From JAHEDT01 sp963825615 (GTDB lineage Bacteria; Desulfobacterota; Desulfuromonadia; Desulfuromonadales; BM103), in NCBI GenBank assembly GCA_963825615.1, contig CAWGTV010000002.1, positions 62,001 through 126,000 on the forward strand: a stretch of 64,000 nt of DNA. The letters are read 5' to 3'. The notes under the pieces were generated by a model that saw only the letters and a list, made by a program, of their open reading frames with translations, did not search any database and had not been told where the DNA came from. The translations under genes were made by a program, and so were the position numbers. Shown here in pieces: positions 38,723 to 46,897 of the stretch (its first letter is position 1; every line of letters starts with the position of its first letter).

Positions 38723-39472
38723 GTGAAATATGGTTGGGAGCAGTTCCGCATCGCCTTGGGTTTTTTGACCCTCCTGCCGGTTGACCGTTCGCTGGAGGTC
38801 ACGCCGATACGGCTTGGCCAAAGCATGGCTCTTTTTCCTGCGGTCGGCCTGCTTTTAGGTCTTGGCTTGGTCGTCATCGACAGCGTCCTTGGTACGCTCT
38901 TGCCGCGGCCGGTCCTCGATTTCCTGTTGCTGATGATCCTGGCGATCTTTTCCGGCTCCTTGCGGCTCGAAGGGCTGGCCGGTTTGCTGGGTGGTCTGGT
39001 CAGCGGCAAGGATCGCGAAGGCGCTTTGAGGGCCATTCACGATCGCCGGATTGGTGCCTTGGGGGTGGTCAGCTTGGTGATGGTGCTCTTCCTCAAGTAC
39101 CTTTGTCTTCTCAACCTGCCCTTGTCGGCCAAGTCGGCCGGCTTGATCTTCATGCCCACGGCCGGGCTATGGGTACAGGTCGTGCTGGCAGCGTCCTGTC
39201 GTCACCTGCGCAGTAAAGATGGGGGGGGGGCTGTTTTTCTAGAGCATGCCGGGGAACGTGAGCTGTTGATCGCCTGCGGCAGCCTGATCGCGGTCGTGCT
39301 GGTCCTCTTCGGGGCGGAGGGGATTTTTTTGGCCTTCCTGCTGGGAATTGCTGTCATCCTGCTGATCAAGTATCTCGAGATACGCCTCGGCGGGGTGATG
39401 GGCAGTGTGCTCGGCGCATCTTCCGAACTGGTTGAGGTCTTTTCACTGTTGCTCGTGCTGGCAGTCATCTAA
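38723..39472 (+). CDS. cobS: CobS-like adenosylcobinamide-GDP ribazoletransferase homologue with altered acidic motif
   Basis: A 249-residue membrane protein with about six helices and the CobS start FRIALGFLTLLPV. CobS joins alpha-ribazole to adenosylcobinamide-GDP in the last steps of cobalamin assembly. The family's magnesium-binding motif, normally HLDGLADTxDG, reads RLEGLAGLLGGL here, so the three aspartates are replaced by Glu, Gly and Gly; the following DREGALRAIHDRRIGALG is conserved. The substitutions are in clean reading frame, so they are not indel artefacts. A ten-base G run (39221-39230) lies inside the gene. The next gene is a CobC-type phosphatase. Either this is a divergent active enzyme or one that has lost function. 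Confidence 0.78.
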   Translation: MKYGWEQFRIALGFLTLLPVDRSLEVTPIRLGQSMALFPAVGLLLGLGLVVIDSVLGTLLPRPVLDFLLLMILAIFSGSLRLEGLAGLLGGLVSGKDREGALRAIHDRRIGALGVVSLVMVLFLKYLCLLNLPLSAKSAGLIFMPTAGLWVQVVLAASCRHLRSKDGGGAVFLEHAGERELLIACGSLIAVVLVLFGAEGIFLAFLLGIAVILLIKYLEIRLGGVMGSVLGASSELVEVFSLLLVLAVI

Positions 39473-39505
39473 GAGCCGAACGACAACGATTTCAAGGAAT
39501 GTATA

Positions 39506-40126
39506 ATGCAAAGAACACGTATCTACCTGGTTCGACATGGCCAGGTTGAAGGGCATGAAGAGAAGCGCTACAACGGCCAGGTGAATGTCGCGCTTACGCC
39601 GCTCGGCAGAGCACAGTCTGATCGTATCTGCGATTGCCTGCGCAAGATCAAGCTGGACGCGGTTTACAGCAGCGATCTCGATCGCAGTCGCTATTGCGCA
39701 GAACTGATTGCCGCAGCGCATGACCTCACGGTCTATACCGAGGAAACTCTGCGTGAACTGCATATTGGCGACTGGGAAGGCCGCACCTGGGCTGAACTGC
39801 AGGAGGCGTACCCGGACGATTGGCAGGCTCGCCTGCAGGACTTGGTCAACTTCCAGGTCCCGGGCGGAGAAAGCCTGCAGGACGCGGCCGACCGCATTCG
39901 ACCGACCATCAAAAAGATCCTTGCAAGGCACACCGGCGGAGATATCGCCCTGGTCGCACACGGCGGAGTCAACCGGATTGTCTTGCTCGATGCCATCGGT
40001 GCCATGTTGGATAAAGCCTTCTCTATTGAGCAGGATTATGGCTGTCTGAATATCATCGACTATTTTGCTGACGGCAAATCAGTGGTCAGACTGCTTAACG
40101 GGATGACTCACCAGGTTTCCTGCTGA
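39506..40126 (+). CDS. cobC: histidine phosphatase, probable alpha-ribazole-5'-phosphate phosphatase
   Basis: 206 residues of the phosphoglycerate-mutase-like family. The phosphohistidine motif is LVRHGQVEGHEEKRYNG at residues 8-24, the second arginine is in YSSDLDRSRYCAELI, the acid residue lies in LRELHIGDWEGRTW, and the second histidine is in ALVAHGGVNRIV. GQ-x-D/N-V-x-L-T-x-x-G is well kept (GQVNVALTPLG). Placement directly after a cobS-like gene supports the cobalamin assignment (removing phosphate from alpha-ribazole phosphate), although related enzymes act on other substrates. Confidence 0.85.
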   Translation: MQRTRIYLVRHGQVEGHEEKRYNGQVNVALTPLGRAQSDRICDCLRKIKLDAVYSSDLDRSRYCAELIAAAHDLTVYTEETLRELHIGDWEGRTWAELQEAYPDDWQARLQDLVNFQVPGGESLQDAADRIRPTIKKILARHTGGDIALVAHGGVNRIVLLDAIGAMLDKAFSIEQDYGCLNIIDYFADGKSVVRLLNGMTHQVSC

Positions 40127-40422
40127 TTTTTGTTCTGTTTCGGCCATCGTGCGGAGGCGACGCTTGTGCCAGAACCGTCAGGCTTGACGAGGCGGCAGGC
40201 GAGCAGATAGAGTTGGCTTGGCGCTTGGGCGCATGCTTCATTACAGCAGTCCCCATGGTGTGAAAAGAGTGACTCTCAGTGGCTGAAACGGTGCTTTATG
40301 CTTGATCATGCGTACCGTGAGGGCACGGTCTCAGCGCTCTTTCAAGTCCAGTTGGTCACCATGCAAAGATCCGGTTGGTCAGGGTTCTATTTCTAAATGG
40401 ATAAGAGGGAGGATGTCGGCAG
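40127..40422 (+). other. intergenic stretch before cbiET
   Basis: About 300 bases with no gene seen on either strand. A small perfect hairpin (ACCGTG, loop AGGG, CACGGT) lies at 40314-40329. I looked for a cobalamin riboswitch because of the flanking genes but saw none of its conserved boxes. GGGAGG upstream of 40423 is the ribosome site for cbiET. Confidence 0.4.
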
Positions 40423-41634
40423 ATGAAGACGATCTATGTCATCGGTGCTGGAATCGAGGGTCACGAGGGTTTCAGTCGCAGGGCCCTGGACCTGGTGGGT
40501 CAGGCGGACATGTTGATCGGCGGGGCCAGTCAGCTGGCGCTGTTCCCCGATTTCTCCGGGCAGACCCTGACCATCGGCGACAATTTGGCGCCGGTCGTAG
40601 AATGCCTGGAGAAGAGCGCAGGATCGATCGTGGTTCTGGCGTCCGGCGACCCGCTTTTCTTCGGGATCGGCCGTTACCTGCTGCGTAACCTGCCAGAGGC
40701 CGACCTCGAGTTTGTGCCCAATGTCAGCTCAGTTCAATATGCCTTTGCGAAAATTCGCGAGCCCTGGGATGACGCGGTCTTTGTCTCGGCTCTTGGCCGG
40801 GGGATGAAAGGGGCTGTCGACCAGGTCGTGGCCCATGACAAGATTGCCATCCTGACCGATGAAGAAAATACGCCGCGGGCAATCGCCACTGAATTGCTCG
40901 AACGCGGGCGGGACGGCTACACCGCATATCTCTGTGAGAACCTGGGGACAGCGGAGGAGTCGATTACCCATACCGATCTCAGGGGGCTGCAGGATCTCCC
41001 TGCGGCAGCGTTGAATGTCCTGATCCTGATCAAGGAATATGAAGCTGGCGGCGAAGGTGCTGGCCCCTGCCTGGGGATTCCTGATGAGGAATTTGCCACG
41101 GTCAAGAAGCTGATCACCAGGGAGGAGATTCGGGCCGTGAGCCTGGCGAAGTTGCGTCTGCGCCACGATATGACCCTTTGGGACATCGGTGCCGGTTCCG
41201 GCTCAGTCAGCATCGAGGCTGATCATCTGATGCCGAACGGGCGGGTCTTCGCGGTGGAGCGCAACCCCCAGTGCATCAAGCATCTCAAAGAGAACCTGCG
41301 CAAATTCAATTCTCGCAACATCACTCTGGTTGAAGAACTCGCGCCGGCCTGCCTGGAGGACCTGCCTGATCCCGACCGGGTTTTTATCGGCGGCTCCGGA
41401 GGCCACCTCTGGCAGATTCTCGAGGCGGCCGACGGCCGTCTGCAGACCGGCGGCCGGGTGGTGCTGAACGCCGTCACTCTCGACACCCTTACGGCTGCCA
41501 CCGAATTTTTTGAGAATGCCGGTTACGAGCTGGAGGTGACCACGGTCAATATTTCGCGGACCCGGCCGTTGACCGACTACAAGATGTTTGAAGCGTTCAA
41601 TCCGGTATTCGTGTTGGCGGCGGTCAAGGACTGA
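40423..41634 (+). CDS. cobL: precorrin-6Y C5,15-methyltransferase (decarboxylating), CbiE-CbiT fusion
   Basis: 403 residues in two domains. Residues 1-205 are a CbiE-type tetrapyrrole methylase (VIGAGIEGHEGFSRRALDLV; VLASGDPLFFGIGRYL; VPNVSSVQYAFAK). Residues 210-403 are a CbiT-type Rossmann methyltransferase that also decarboxylates, with ITREEIRAVSLAKLRLRHD and the SAM-binding WDIGAGSGSVSIEAD. The fused form is often named CobL or CbiET. It methylates C5 and C15 and removes the acetate carboxyl of the corrin precursor. It lies 300 bases after cobC and has no other cob genes downstream, so the cobalamin genes here are scattered. Confidence 0.93.
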   Translation: MKTIYVIGAGIEGHEGFSRRALDLVGQADMLIGGASQLALFPDFSGQTLTIGDNLAPVVECLEKSAGSIVVLASGDPLFFGIGRYLLRNLPEADLEFVPNVSSVQYAFAKIREPWDDAVFVSALGRGMKGAVDQVVAHDKIAILTDEENTPRAIATELLERGRDGYTAYLCENLGTAEESITHTDLRGLQDLPAAALNVLILIKEYEAGGEGAGPCLGIPDEEFATVKKLITREEIRAVSLAKLRLRHDMTLWDIGAGSGSVSIEADHLMPNGRVFAVERNPQCIKHLKENLRKFNSRNITLVEELAPACLEDLPDPDRVFIGGSGGHLWQILEAADGRLQTGGRVVLNAVTLDTLTAATEFFENAGYELEVTTVNISRTRPLTDYKMFEAFNPVFVLAAVKD

Positions 41635-41706
41635 AAACAGGGGTGCGATGCGGGATGGCACTGCTGCCGGCTGAGATCTTTCCTCTTAATCATTCATGAG
41701 TGATTA

Positions 41707-42174
41707 ATGCCAAACAAAGCAATCTGGTTCAAAGACTACCAACTAGAAGAAATCCAGGGGCTTTGTCTGGGCAACATGGTCGCTCATCTCGGTATTGAAT
41801 TGACCATGCTTGGCGATGACTGCCTGGTCGGGACCATGCCGGTTGACCACCGTACCACTCAGCCGGCCGGTTTGCTGCATGGCGGGGCTTCAGTCGCCCT
41901 GGCGGAGTCGCTGGGCAGTATTGCTGCCAATCTCTGCGTCGATCCTGACCGCTGGGTCTGCGTCGGTCAGGAAATCAACGCCAGCCATTTGCGCTCGGTG
42001 CGCAAAGGGCTGGTGACCGGGACCGCAACGCCGCTCTATCTCGGGCGCACCTCGCAGGTCTGGGAAATCACTGTTGCCGATGAACGCCAAAGGAGCGTGT
42101 GTGTAGTGCGTTTGACGGTTGCGGTGGTTGCTTTCGGACATGGTGGTGGAAAAATTAAGGTTTTTGATGTTTAG
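41707..42174 (+). CDS. hotdog-fold thioesterase, PaaI/MenI-like
   Basis: 155 residues. The hotdog motif LLHGGASVALAESLGS (residues about 57-72) carries the HGG and the catalytic glutamate position, as in 1,4-dihydroxy-2-naphthoyl-CoA hydrolase (MenI/YdiI) and PaaI. INASHLRSVRKGLVTGTATP and the strand TSQVWEITVADE complete the fold. A menaquinone role would fit an anaerobe but cannot be proved from one gene. A C-terminal extension after VAVVAFG is not conserved. Confidence 0.85.
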   Translation: MPNKAIWFKDYQLEEIQGLCLGNMVAHLGIELTMLGDDCLVGTMPVDHRTTQPAGLLHGGASVALAESLGSIAANLCVDPDRWVCVGQEINASHLRSVRKGLVTGTATPLYLGRTSQVWEITVADERQRSVCVVRLTVAVVAFGHGGGKIKVFDV

Positions 42175-42263
42175 AGAGACCGGATAGAAGACTAAATTGT
42201 ATGGGGGTGGGCAACCGATAACAAATCTGTTGCCCACTTTGCTGCGTTCGCAATCATATCAAC

Positions 42264-42686
42264 TCAACCCATCTCCGATCCCGCTGTCGTCAGCACCAGC
42301 TTGCCATGCTTGACCCCTTTGGTGCCGATCAGTTCATCGGCCAGCCTCTTGACTTGAGCGGCCGTGCCACGCACCACTACGACTTCCAGGCAGTGGTGAG
42401 CGTCAAGATGGACGTGCAGTGCTGACACGATCGCTTCGTGATGCGAGTGCTGGTGCTCGGTGAGTTTGTCGGAAAGATCGCGGGTGTGATGATCGTAGAC
42501 CAGGGTGACCGTGCCGACGGTCGGCGTGCTGTCTGTCCGCTCGATCCGGTCCTCGACCAGGGCACCGCGGATCATGTCACGAAGCGCTTCCGAGCGATTG
42601 ACGTAGCCTTTGTCGGCAATTAGCTGATCGAAGCTGTTCAGCAGCCGGTGGTCCAGGGAAATTCCAAAGCGGGCAAGTTCGGTCAT
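42264..42686 (-). CDS. nikR: nickel-responsive transcriptional regulator NikR
   Basis: 140 residues from MTELARFGISL. The N-terminal ribbon-helix-helix has FGISLDHRLLNSFDQLIADKGY and NRSEALRDMIRGALVE. The C-terminal ACT-like domain holds the nickel ligands in VTLVYDHHTRDLSDKL and ALHVHLDAHHCLEV (His, His and the key Cys). As a tetramer it binds DNA when nickel-loaded, usually repressing nickel uptake genes; none of those is in the window. It is divergent from nrdD across a 270-base region. Confidence 0.94.
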   Translation of the reverse strand: MTELARFGISLDHRLLNSFDQLIADKGYVNRSEALRDMIRGALVEDRIERTDSTPTVGTVTLVYDHHTRDLSDKLTEHQHSHHEAIVSALHVHLDAHHCLEVVVVRGTAAQVKRLADELIGTKGVKHGKLVLTTAGSEMG

Positions 42687-42841
42687 CATGTCCTCACGGG
42701 GGGGTTGCGTTATGACGAACTATTACAGTTTGCTTTTGTTGATGGTTGCGAATTTTTGCATGAGTGATTTGCAAGGTCAAGGATCATGGCTGCTTAGCAT
42801 TCTTTATGAGATGCCCATCCACAAGCTGTCCACGGTTTTTT

Positions 42842-42889
42842 GCACAATATGTTGTGCGAAAGAAGAAAAAAAATGTCTATATCTTGTGT
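42842..42889 (+). promoter_or_regulatory. twin NrdR boxes upstream of nrdD
   Basis: Two 16-bp sites, GCACAATATGTTGTGC (42842-42857) and TGTCTATATCTTGTGT (42874-42889), both match the NrdR consensus ACACwATATATwGTGT at 12 or more positions. They start 32 bases apart, three helical turns, the spacing known for NrdR-regulated promoters. They lie 68 bases before the nrdD start. NrdR would repress the operon when dATP is plentiful; its gene is not in the window. Confidence 0.82.
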
Positions 42890-42956
42890 TTTTGTCTTTG
42901 CCAATATCGGGCCGTGTGTTAACTTTTAGCAGTATTTTTTCATGGGGGAGGCTGCG

Positions 42957-44945
42957 GTGCTGGAATTTATTCGGAAAAGGGATGGGCGTCTAGTAGCGTT
43001 TGAAGAGGAAAAGATCGTTTCTGCCATTCAGAAGACGGTCAAGGCTGTCGGCGGCACCGACATGGACCAGGCGGTCGGTATCGGTCGTCAGGTGGTTGGT
43101 ATCTTGGAAGTCATCTACAAGGACGGGCGGATTCCGACCGTTGAGAATGTCCAGGACTTGGTCGAAAAGATTCTCATCGAAAACGGCCATGCCAAGACGG
43201 CCAAAGCCTTCATTCTCTATCGTCAACAGCATGCCTCTCTCCGCGAAACCAAGGCCTTTATCAAGGAATCGATCGAGTCGATGGATTCCTACCTTACCCA
43301 GGAGGACTGGCGGGTCAATGAGAACGCCAATATGGGTTACTCCCTGCAGGGGCTCAATAATCACATTGCCGCCAACATCACCAGCAACTACTGGCTGAAC
43401 AAGATTTATCCGCACTATGTCGCCGATGCTCACCGTGAAGGTGATTTCCACCTCCACGACCTCGGCATGCTGTCCGTGTACTGTTGCGGTTGGGATCTCA
43501 AAGATCTGCTACTCAAGGGGTTCACCGGCGCTTACGGCAAGATCCAAAGCTCCCCGCCCAAGCATTTCCGCACGGCTCTCGGTCAGATCGTGAACTTCTT
43601 CTATACCTTGCAGGGGGAGGCGGCCGGAGCCCAGGCTTTTGCCAATTTCGACACCCTGCTAGCACCCTTCATCCGCTACGACGGGCTCAACTATCACGAA
43701 GTCCGCCAGTCGATGCAGGAATTCATCTTCAACATGAATGTCCCGACCCGGGTCGGTTTCCAGACGCCGTTTACCAATATCACCCTCGACCTCTCGCCGC
43801 CGCGCGATCTCGGCCAGGAAGCCGTCATCGTCGGCGGCAAGCTTATGGATGCCAGCTACGGCGATTTCCAGGACGAGATGGATCTCTTCAACCGGGCCTT
43901 CTGTGAAGTGATGATGGACGGCGACGCTTCCGGCCGGATCTTCTCCTTCCCGATTCCGACGGTCAATATCACCAAGGAACTGGACTGGAACAGCCCGCGG
44001 TTCCAACCGGTCTGGGAGATGACCGCCAAGTACGGCATCCCTTATTTCAGTAATTTCATCAACTCCGACATGGACCCGGAGGATGCCCGCTCCATGTGCT
44101 GCCGTTTACGCCTCGACAACCGCGAACTACGCCGCCGCGGTGGTGGCCTGTTTGGCTCCAATCCGCTGACCGGCTCGATCGGCGTGGTCACCCTCAACCT
44201 GCCGCGCGCAGCGTATCTAGCCAAAGATGTTGACGGCTTCTTCGCCAGGATTGCCGAACTGATGCGTATTGCCTATGAATCCCTTGAAATCAAGCGCAAG
44301 CAGTTGGAGCGGCTCACCGAAGAAGGGCTTTACCCCTACAGCCGTTTTTACCTGCAGGGAATTCGCGAGCGCAGCGGCCGCTACTGGGACAACCATTTTT
44401 CCACTATCGGCCTACTCGGCATGAACGAAGCGATGCTCAACCTAGTTGGCCAGGGGATCGACACCAACGAGGGCAAGAGTATGGCGGTGCGAACCCTGCA
44501 ATTCATGCGCAGCCAGCTCGAGACCTTCCAGGAAGAAACCGGGCACTTGTATAACCTTGAAGCAACACCGGCGGAGGGGACCAGTTTCCGTCTGGCCCGC
44601 GCTGACCGGGCCCGTTACGCCGACATTATTACTGCCGGTGATACGGAACCCTATTACACCAACTCAACCCAGCTGCCGGTCGGCACCACGGCCGATATCT
44701 TCGAGGCCCTGACCCATCAGGACTCGCTGCAGTCCCTGTATACCGGTGGTACAGTATTCCATGGTTTCCTCGGTGAGCGGCTCGACGACTGGCAGAGTGC
44801 CCGGCTGATGGTGCGCAGAATCGCCGAAAATTTCCACCTGCCGTATTTCACTATCAGTCCGACATTTACCATCTGCCCGGAGCACGGCTATATTTCCGGT
44901 GAACACTTCGACTGCCCGCATATGCACGAAGGGCGGGCCGCCTGA
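42957..44945 (+). CDS. nrdD: anaerobic (class III) ribonucleoside-triphosphate reductase, large part lacking the glycyl-radical tail
   Basis: 662 residues from a GTG start, chosen because GGGGGAGG lies five bases upstream; an ATG at 42942 lacks such a site. An N-terminal ATP-cone (FIRKRDGRLVAFEEEKIVSAI) is followed by the catalytic barrel (QGLNNHIAANITSNYWLNKI, FHLHDLGMLSVYCCGWDL, NMNVPTRVGFQTPFTNIT). The C-terminus stops soon after FTICPEHGYISGEHFDCPHM. In ordinary NrdD the chain continues through a Cys4 zinc site to the glycyl-radical loop; here that loop is encoded by the next small gene. The enzyme reduces NTPs to dNTPs without oxygen. Twin NrdR boxes precede it and nrdG follows. Confidence 0.93.
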   Translation: MLEFIRKRDGRLVAFEEEKIVSAIQKTVKAVGGTDMDQAVGIGRQVVGILEVIYKDGRIPTVENVQDLVEKILIENGHAKTAKAFILYRQQHASLRETKAFIKESIESMDSYLTQEDWRVNENANMGYSLQGLNNHIAANITSNYWLNKIYPHYVADAHREGDFHLHDLGMLSVYCCGWDLKDLLLKGFTGAYGKIQSSPPKHFRTALGQIVNFFYTLQGEAAGAQAFANFDTLLAPFIRYDGLNYHEVRQSMQEFIFNMNVPTRVGFQTPFTNITLDLSPPRDLGQEAVIVGGKLMDASYGDFQDEMDLFNRAFCEVMMDGDASGRIFSFPIPTVNITKELDWNSPRFQPVWEMTAKYGIPYFSNFINSDMDPEDARSMCCRLRLDNRELRRRGGGLFGSNPLTGSIGVVTLNLPRAAYLAKDVDGFFARIAELMRIAYESLEIKRKQLERLTEEGLYPYSRFYLQGIRERSGRYWDNHFSTIGLLGMNEAMLNLVGQGIDTNEGKSMAVRTLQFMRSQLETFQEETGHLYNLEATPAEGTSFRLARADRARYADIITAGDTEPYYTNSTQLPVGTTADIFEALTHQDSLQSLYTGGTVFHGFLGERLDDWQSARLMVRRIAENFHLPYFTISPTFTICPEHGYISGEHFDCPHMHEGRAA

Positions 44946-44988
44946 CCGTGGGGACGCCCCAGCGAACAACAGAAGGAGGAGGATTACT

Positions 44989-45129
44989 ATGCCAACCAAG
45001 TGCAATGCCAAAACGGAGGTCTATTCCCGCGTATGTGGCTTCTTTCGCCCTGTTCAGCAGTGGAATAAAGGGAAGAAGGAGGAGTTCAAGGATCGTCAGG
45101 AGTATGTGGTCGCAGTGGGGAAGGGCTAA
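44989..45129 (+). CDS. separate glycyl-radical domain of class III ribonucleotide reductase
   Basis: A 46-residue protein, MPTKCNAKTEVYSRVCGFFR onwards, ending EYVVAVGKG. EVYSRVCGFFRPVQQWNKGK corresponds to the glycyl-radical loop at the C-terminus of ordinary NrdD (RVxGYxRPVxxWNxGK), with Gly17 as the expected radical site. GAAGGAGGAGG lies seven bases before the ATG, so it has its own ribosome site 43 bases after the nrdD stop. KCNAKTEVY resembles the last zinc-site cysteine segment of fused enzymes, so the split may fall inside the zinc site. It must associate with NrdD and be activated by NrdG, encoded next. A frameshift origin was considered and judged less likely. Confidence 0.87.
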   Translation: MPTKCNAKTEVYSRVCGFFRPVQQWNKGKKEEFKDRQEYVVAVGKG

Positions 45130-45178
45130 CCCAGAGACAGGCCCCTGACGGGGTCCTCTCCAGGGGATTTAACCGCAC

Positions 45179-45874
45179 ATGGGCATAAAAGGTTTTCAGG
45201 GAACGAGTCTGCTCGATTTCCCCGGGCGGATTGCTTCCCTGGTATTCTGGGGCGGGTGTAACTTGACCTGCCCATTTTGTCATAATCCCGCCCTGGTCCT
45301 CGACCCGGAAGCTTATCCAGATTTCGATCCTGCCGAACTGTTGGCCGATCTGGAAAAACGTAAATCCTTTATTGATGGTATCGTCGTCTCCGGTGGCGAA
45401 CCCACCCTCGATAAAAACCTGCCCGCCTTTCTCGAACAGGTCAAGGCCCTTGGGCTGGCCATCAAGCTCGATACCAACGGTTTGGCACCTCAGGTTATCG
45501 GCGAGTTGCTCAACAGGCAACTGATCGACTCTCTGGCTATTGACCTGAAGACCCTTCCCGAGCGTTACTCGGATTTGCATCCTGGGACCGTTTCCCCTAG
45601 CAAGCTCCTCGAAACCCTACGGCTCTGCCGGCACGCCGCTGTTGATTTGGAGTACCGCACCACCTGTGTGCCAGGTTGGGTTGATGAGGACGTCATCGCC
45701 ACGCTGGGCGAACTGATAGAGGGCGCTCCGCTCTGGGCGCTTCAACAGTACCATCCTGAACATGCCCTCTGCGAGACAGCGCGTAGTACTATTGCGTATC
45801 CTCCGGAACGGATCCAGGTTTTTGCCGATCTCGCAAGCCGCTATGTGCAACGGGTTGTTGTGCGTGGTGGATGA
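45179..45874 (+). CDS. nrdG: anaerobic ribonucleotide reductase activating protein (radical SAM)
   Basis: 231 residues with the radical-SAM cluster motif C-x3-C-x2-C at Cys27, Cys31 and Cys34 (GGCNLTCPFCHNP), the glycine-rich VSGGEPTL and KLDTNGLAPQV. It uses S-adenosylmethionine and a [4Fe-4S] cluster to create the glycyl radical on the reductase, here on the separate 46-residue protein. The N-terminus FQGTSLLDFPGRIASLVFW is that of the long NrdG/PflA-like type. It ends the nrd operon and is followed by a terminator. Confidence 0.93.
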   Translation: MGIKGFQGTSLLDFPGRIASLVFWGGCNLTCPFCHNPALVLDPEAYPDFDPAELLADLEKRKSFIDGIVVSGGEPTLDKNLPAFLEQVKALGLAIKLDTNGLAPQVIGELLNRQLIDSLAIDLKTLPERYSDLHPGTVSPSKLLETLRLCRHAAVDLEYRTTCVPGWVDEDVIATLGELIEGAPLWALQQYHPEHALCETARSTIAYPPERIQVFADLASRYVQRVVVRGG

Positions 45875-45963
45875 TCTTGCACAGGCCAAACAGAAGATGA
45901 TGATCTCTGGCTACTGGGCTCTTTAGCCCCCGCCCTTCGTCCGATCTTACTGTAGGTGAAATA

Positions 45964-45993
45964 ACGAAACCCGGCTTTGTCGCCGGGTTTCGT
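45964..45993 (+). terminator. Rho-independent terminator after nrdG
   Basis: A 13-bp stem (AACGAAACCCGGC/GCCGGGTTTCGTT) with a short loop (TTTGTC region), then GTTTAAAA. It may serve both strands, since a small minus-strand gene ends nearby. Confidence 0.85.
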
Positions 45994-46018
45994 TGTTTAA
46001 AAGGCACGGAATGGTTGT

Positions 46019-46147
46019 TCAGAAGCGCAACCAGAGCAGGAATGAAATACTGATGATGGTCATCGCGCTTCCGGCCAACAGGTACAGGAAGCCATCCATG
46101 AGGTTGATTTGCGTCTTAACATTCTGGTTGTCGAGCGGTTCAGGCAT
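46019..46147 (-). CDS. 42-residue single-pass membrane protein, unknown
   Basis: Starts MPEPLDNQNVKTQINLMDGF with GGAG six bases upstream. The C-terminal half is one membrane helix (LYLLAGSAMTIISISFLLWL) ending RF. No family recognised. A polar N-terminus, a single helix and almost no C-terminal tail suggest a small accessory subunit of a membrane complex, but no partner is evident; a membrane-anchored cytochrome gene lies upstream on the same strand. Confidence 0.5.
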   Translation of the reverse strand: MPEPLDNQNVKTQINLMDGFLYLLAGSAMTIISISFLLWLRF

Positions 46148-46372
46148 GCAGCACTCCGTTATGTTTTGATTGTCTTCCTGTTTACTCGGCGCACGGGTTG
46201 TAAGCAAGCATCCGCTGTGCCAAAAACCCTCTAGGTCGGCTGAAACTGTGTAACCACCTGAAATTATGTGGTTTTAAAACAGGAAGGCGGGTTGTTGTAA
46301 GCGATGGCCGCTGGTGATGGTCTCTGCAATGGCCAAATCACGGAGTGTTTTGACGAGATATGAACTGATTGC

Positions 46373-46642
46373 TTAAGGGGTTGCCATTTTGTGGCAGAAG
46401 AGACAGCGGTATTTTGCCGGGTGCCCTTCCGGAAAGGGAACATTGTCTTTGTTATGGCATTCTTCGCAGAATTTTTCGGCAGCTTTTTTGCCGTCCGCTT
46501 TGACGATGTCGTAGAACTGGCGATGATTGTCGTCAAAAGGAACCCGGCTGGTTGATTCTGGTGGTGCCTGCCACAGAAAAGCCAGGATTAGGATGGCAAT
46601 CCCGATGAGCAGGAAGTCGCGTTTTTTGAGAGTAAAAGCCAT
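46373..46642 (-). CDS. membrane-anchored diheme cytochrome c
   Basis: 89 residues: an N-terminal uncleaved anchor (FLLIGIAILILAFLWQ, residues 10-25), a linker, then two heme sites, CEECH near residue 59 and CLFCH near residue 80. The sequence between them, NKDNVPFPEGHPAKYR, is short, giving a compact diheme head in the periplasm. The protein could pass electrons between quinol-linked enzymes and periplasmic cytochromes. No exact family is recognised. Confidence 0.8.
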   Translation of the reverse strand: MAFTLKKRDFLLIGIAILILAFLWQAPPESTSRVPFDDNHRQFYDIVKADGKKAAEKFCEECHNKDNVPFPEGHPAKYRCLFCHKMATP

Positions 46643-46897
46643 GAGGACCTCAATGTTTCGTCATGTCAGTCTGTTGCCGGAGATAATAGCATATCGCTTC
46701 TCGGTTCTGTTCGACACGGGAAAGATAACATCACTTGCCAGTCACTGCAACTTGTCGTGCAGCCCGGGCGTTTGCAAAGTGCAATCCGTAATATAAGTGC
46801 TACCGCCTGATTGCTGAACCAATGGTCTGTCCTGACGCATAATGCTCAATACGGGGCTGCATGCAGGAGGTGAGTCTGTCTCCATGCATGAAGCAGG

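Noticed and set aside
40127..40422. Cobalamin riboswitch near cobC/cbiET
   Set aside because: None of the conserved riboswitch segments could be recognised; only a short hairpin is present.
44880..45130. The separate glycyl-radical gene as a simple sequencing frameshift of nrdD
   Set aside because: The small gene has its own AGGAGG site at ideal spacing and a start codon; the in-between frame does not read like NrdD. Not excluded absolutely, hence the check proposed.
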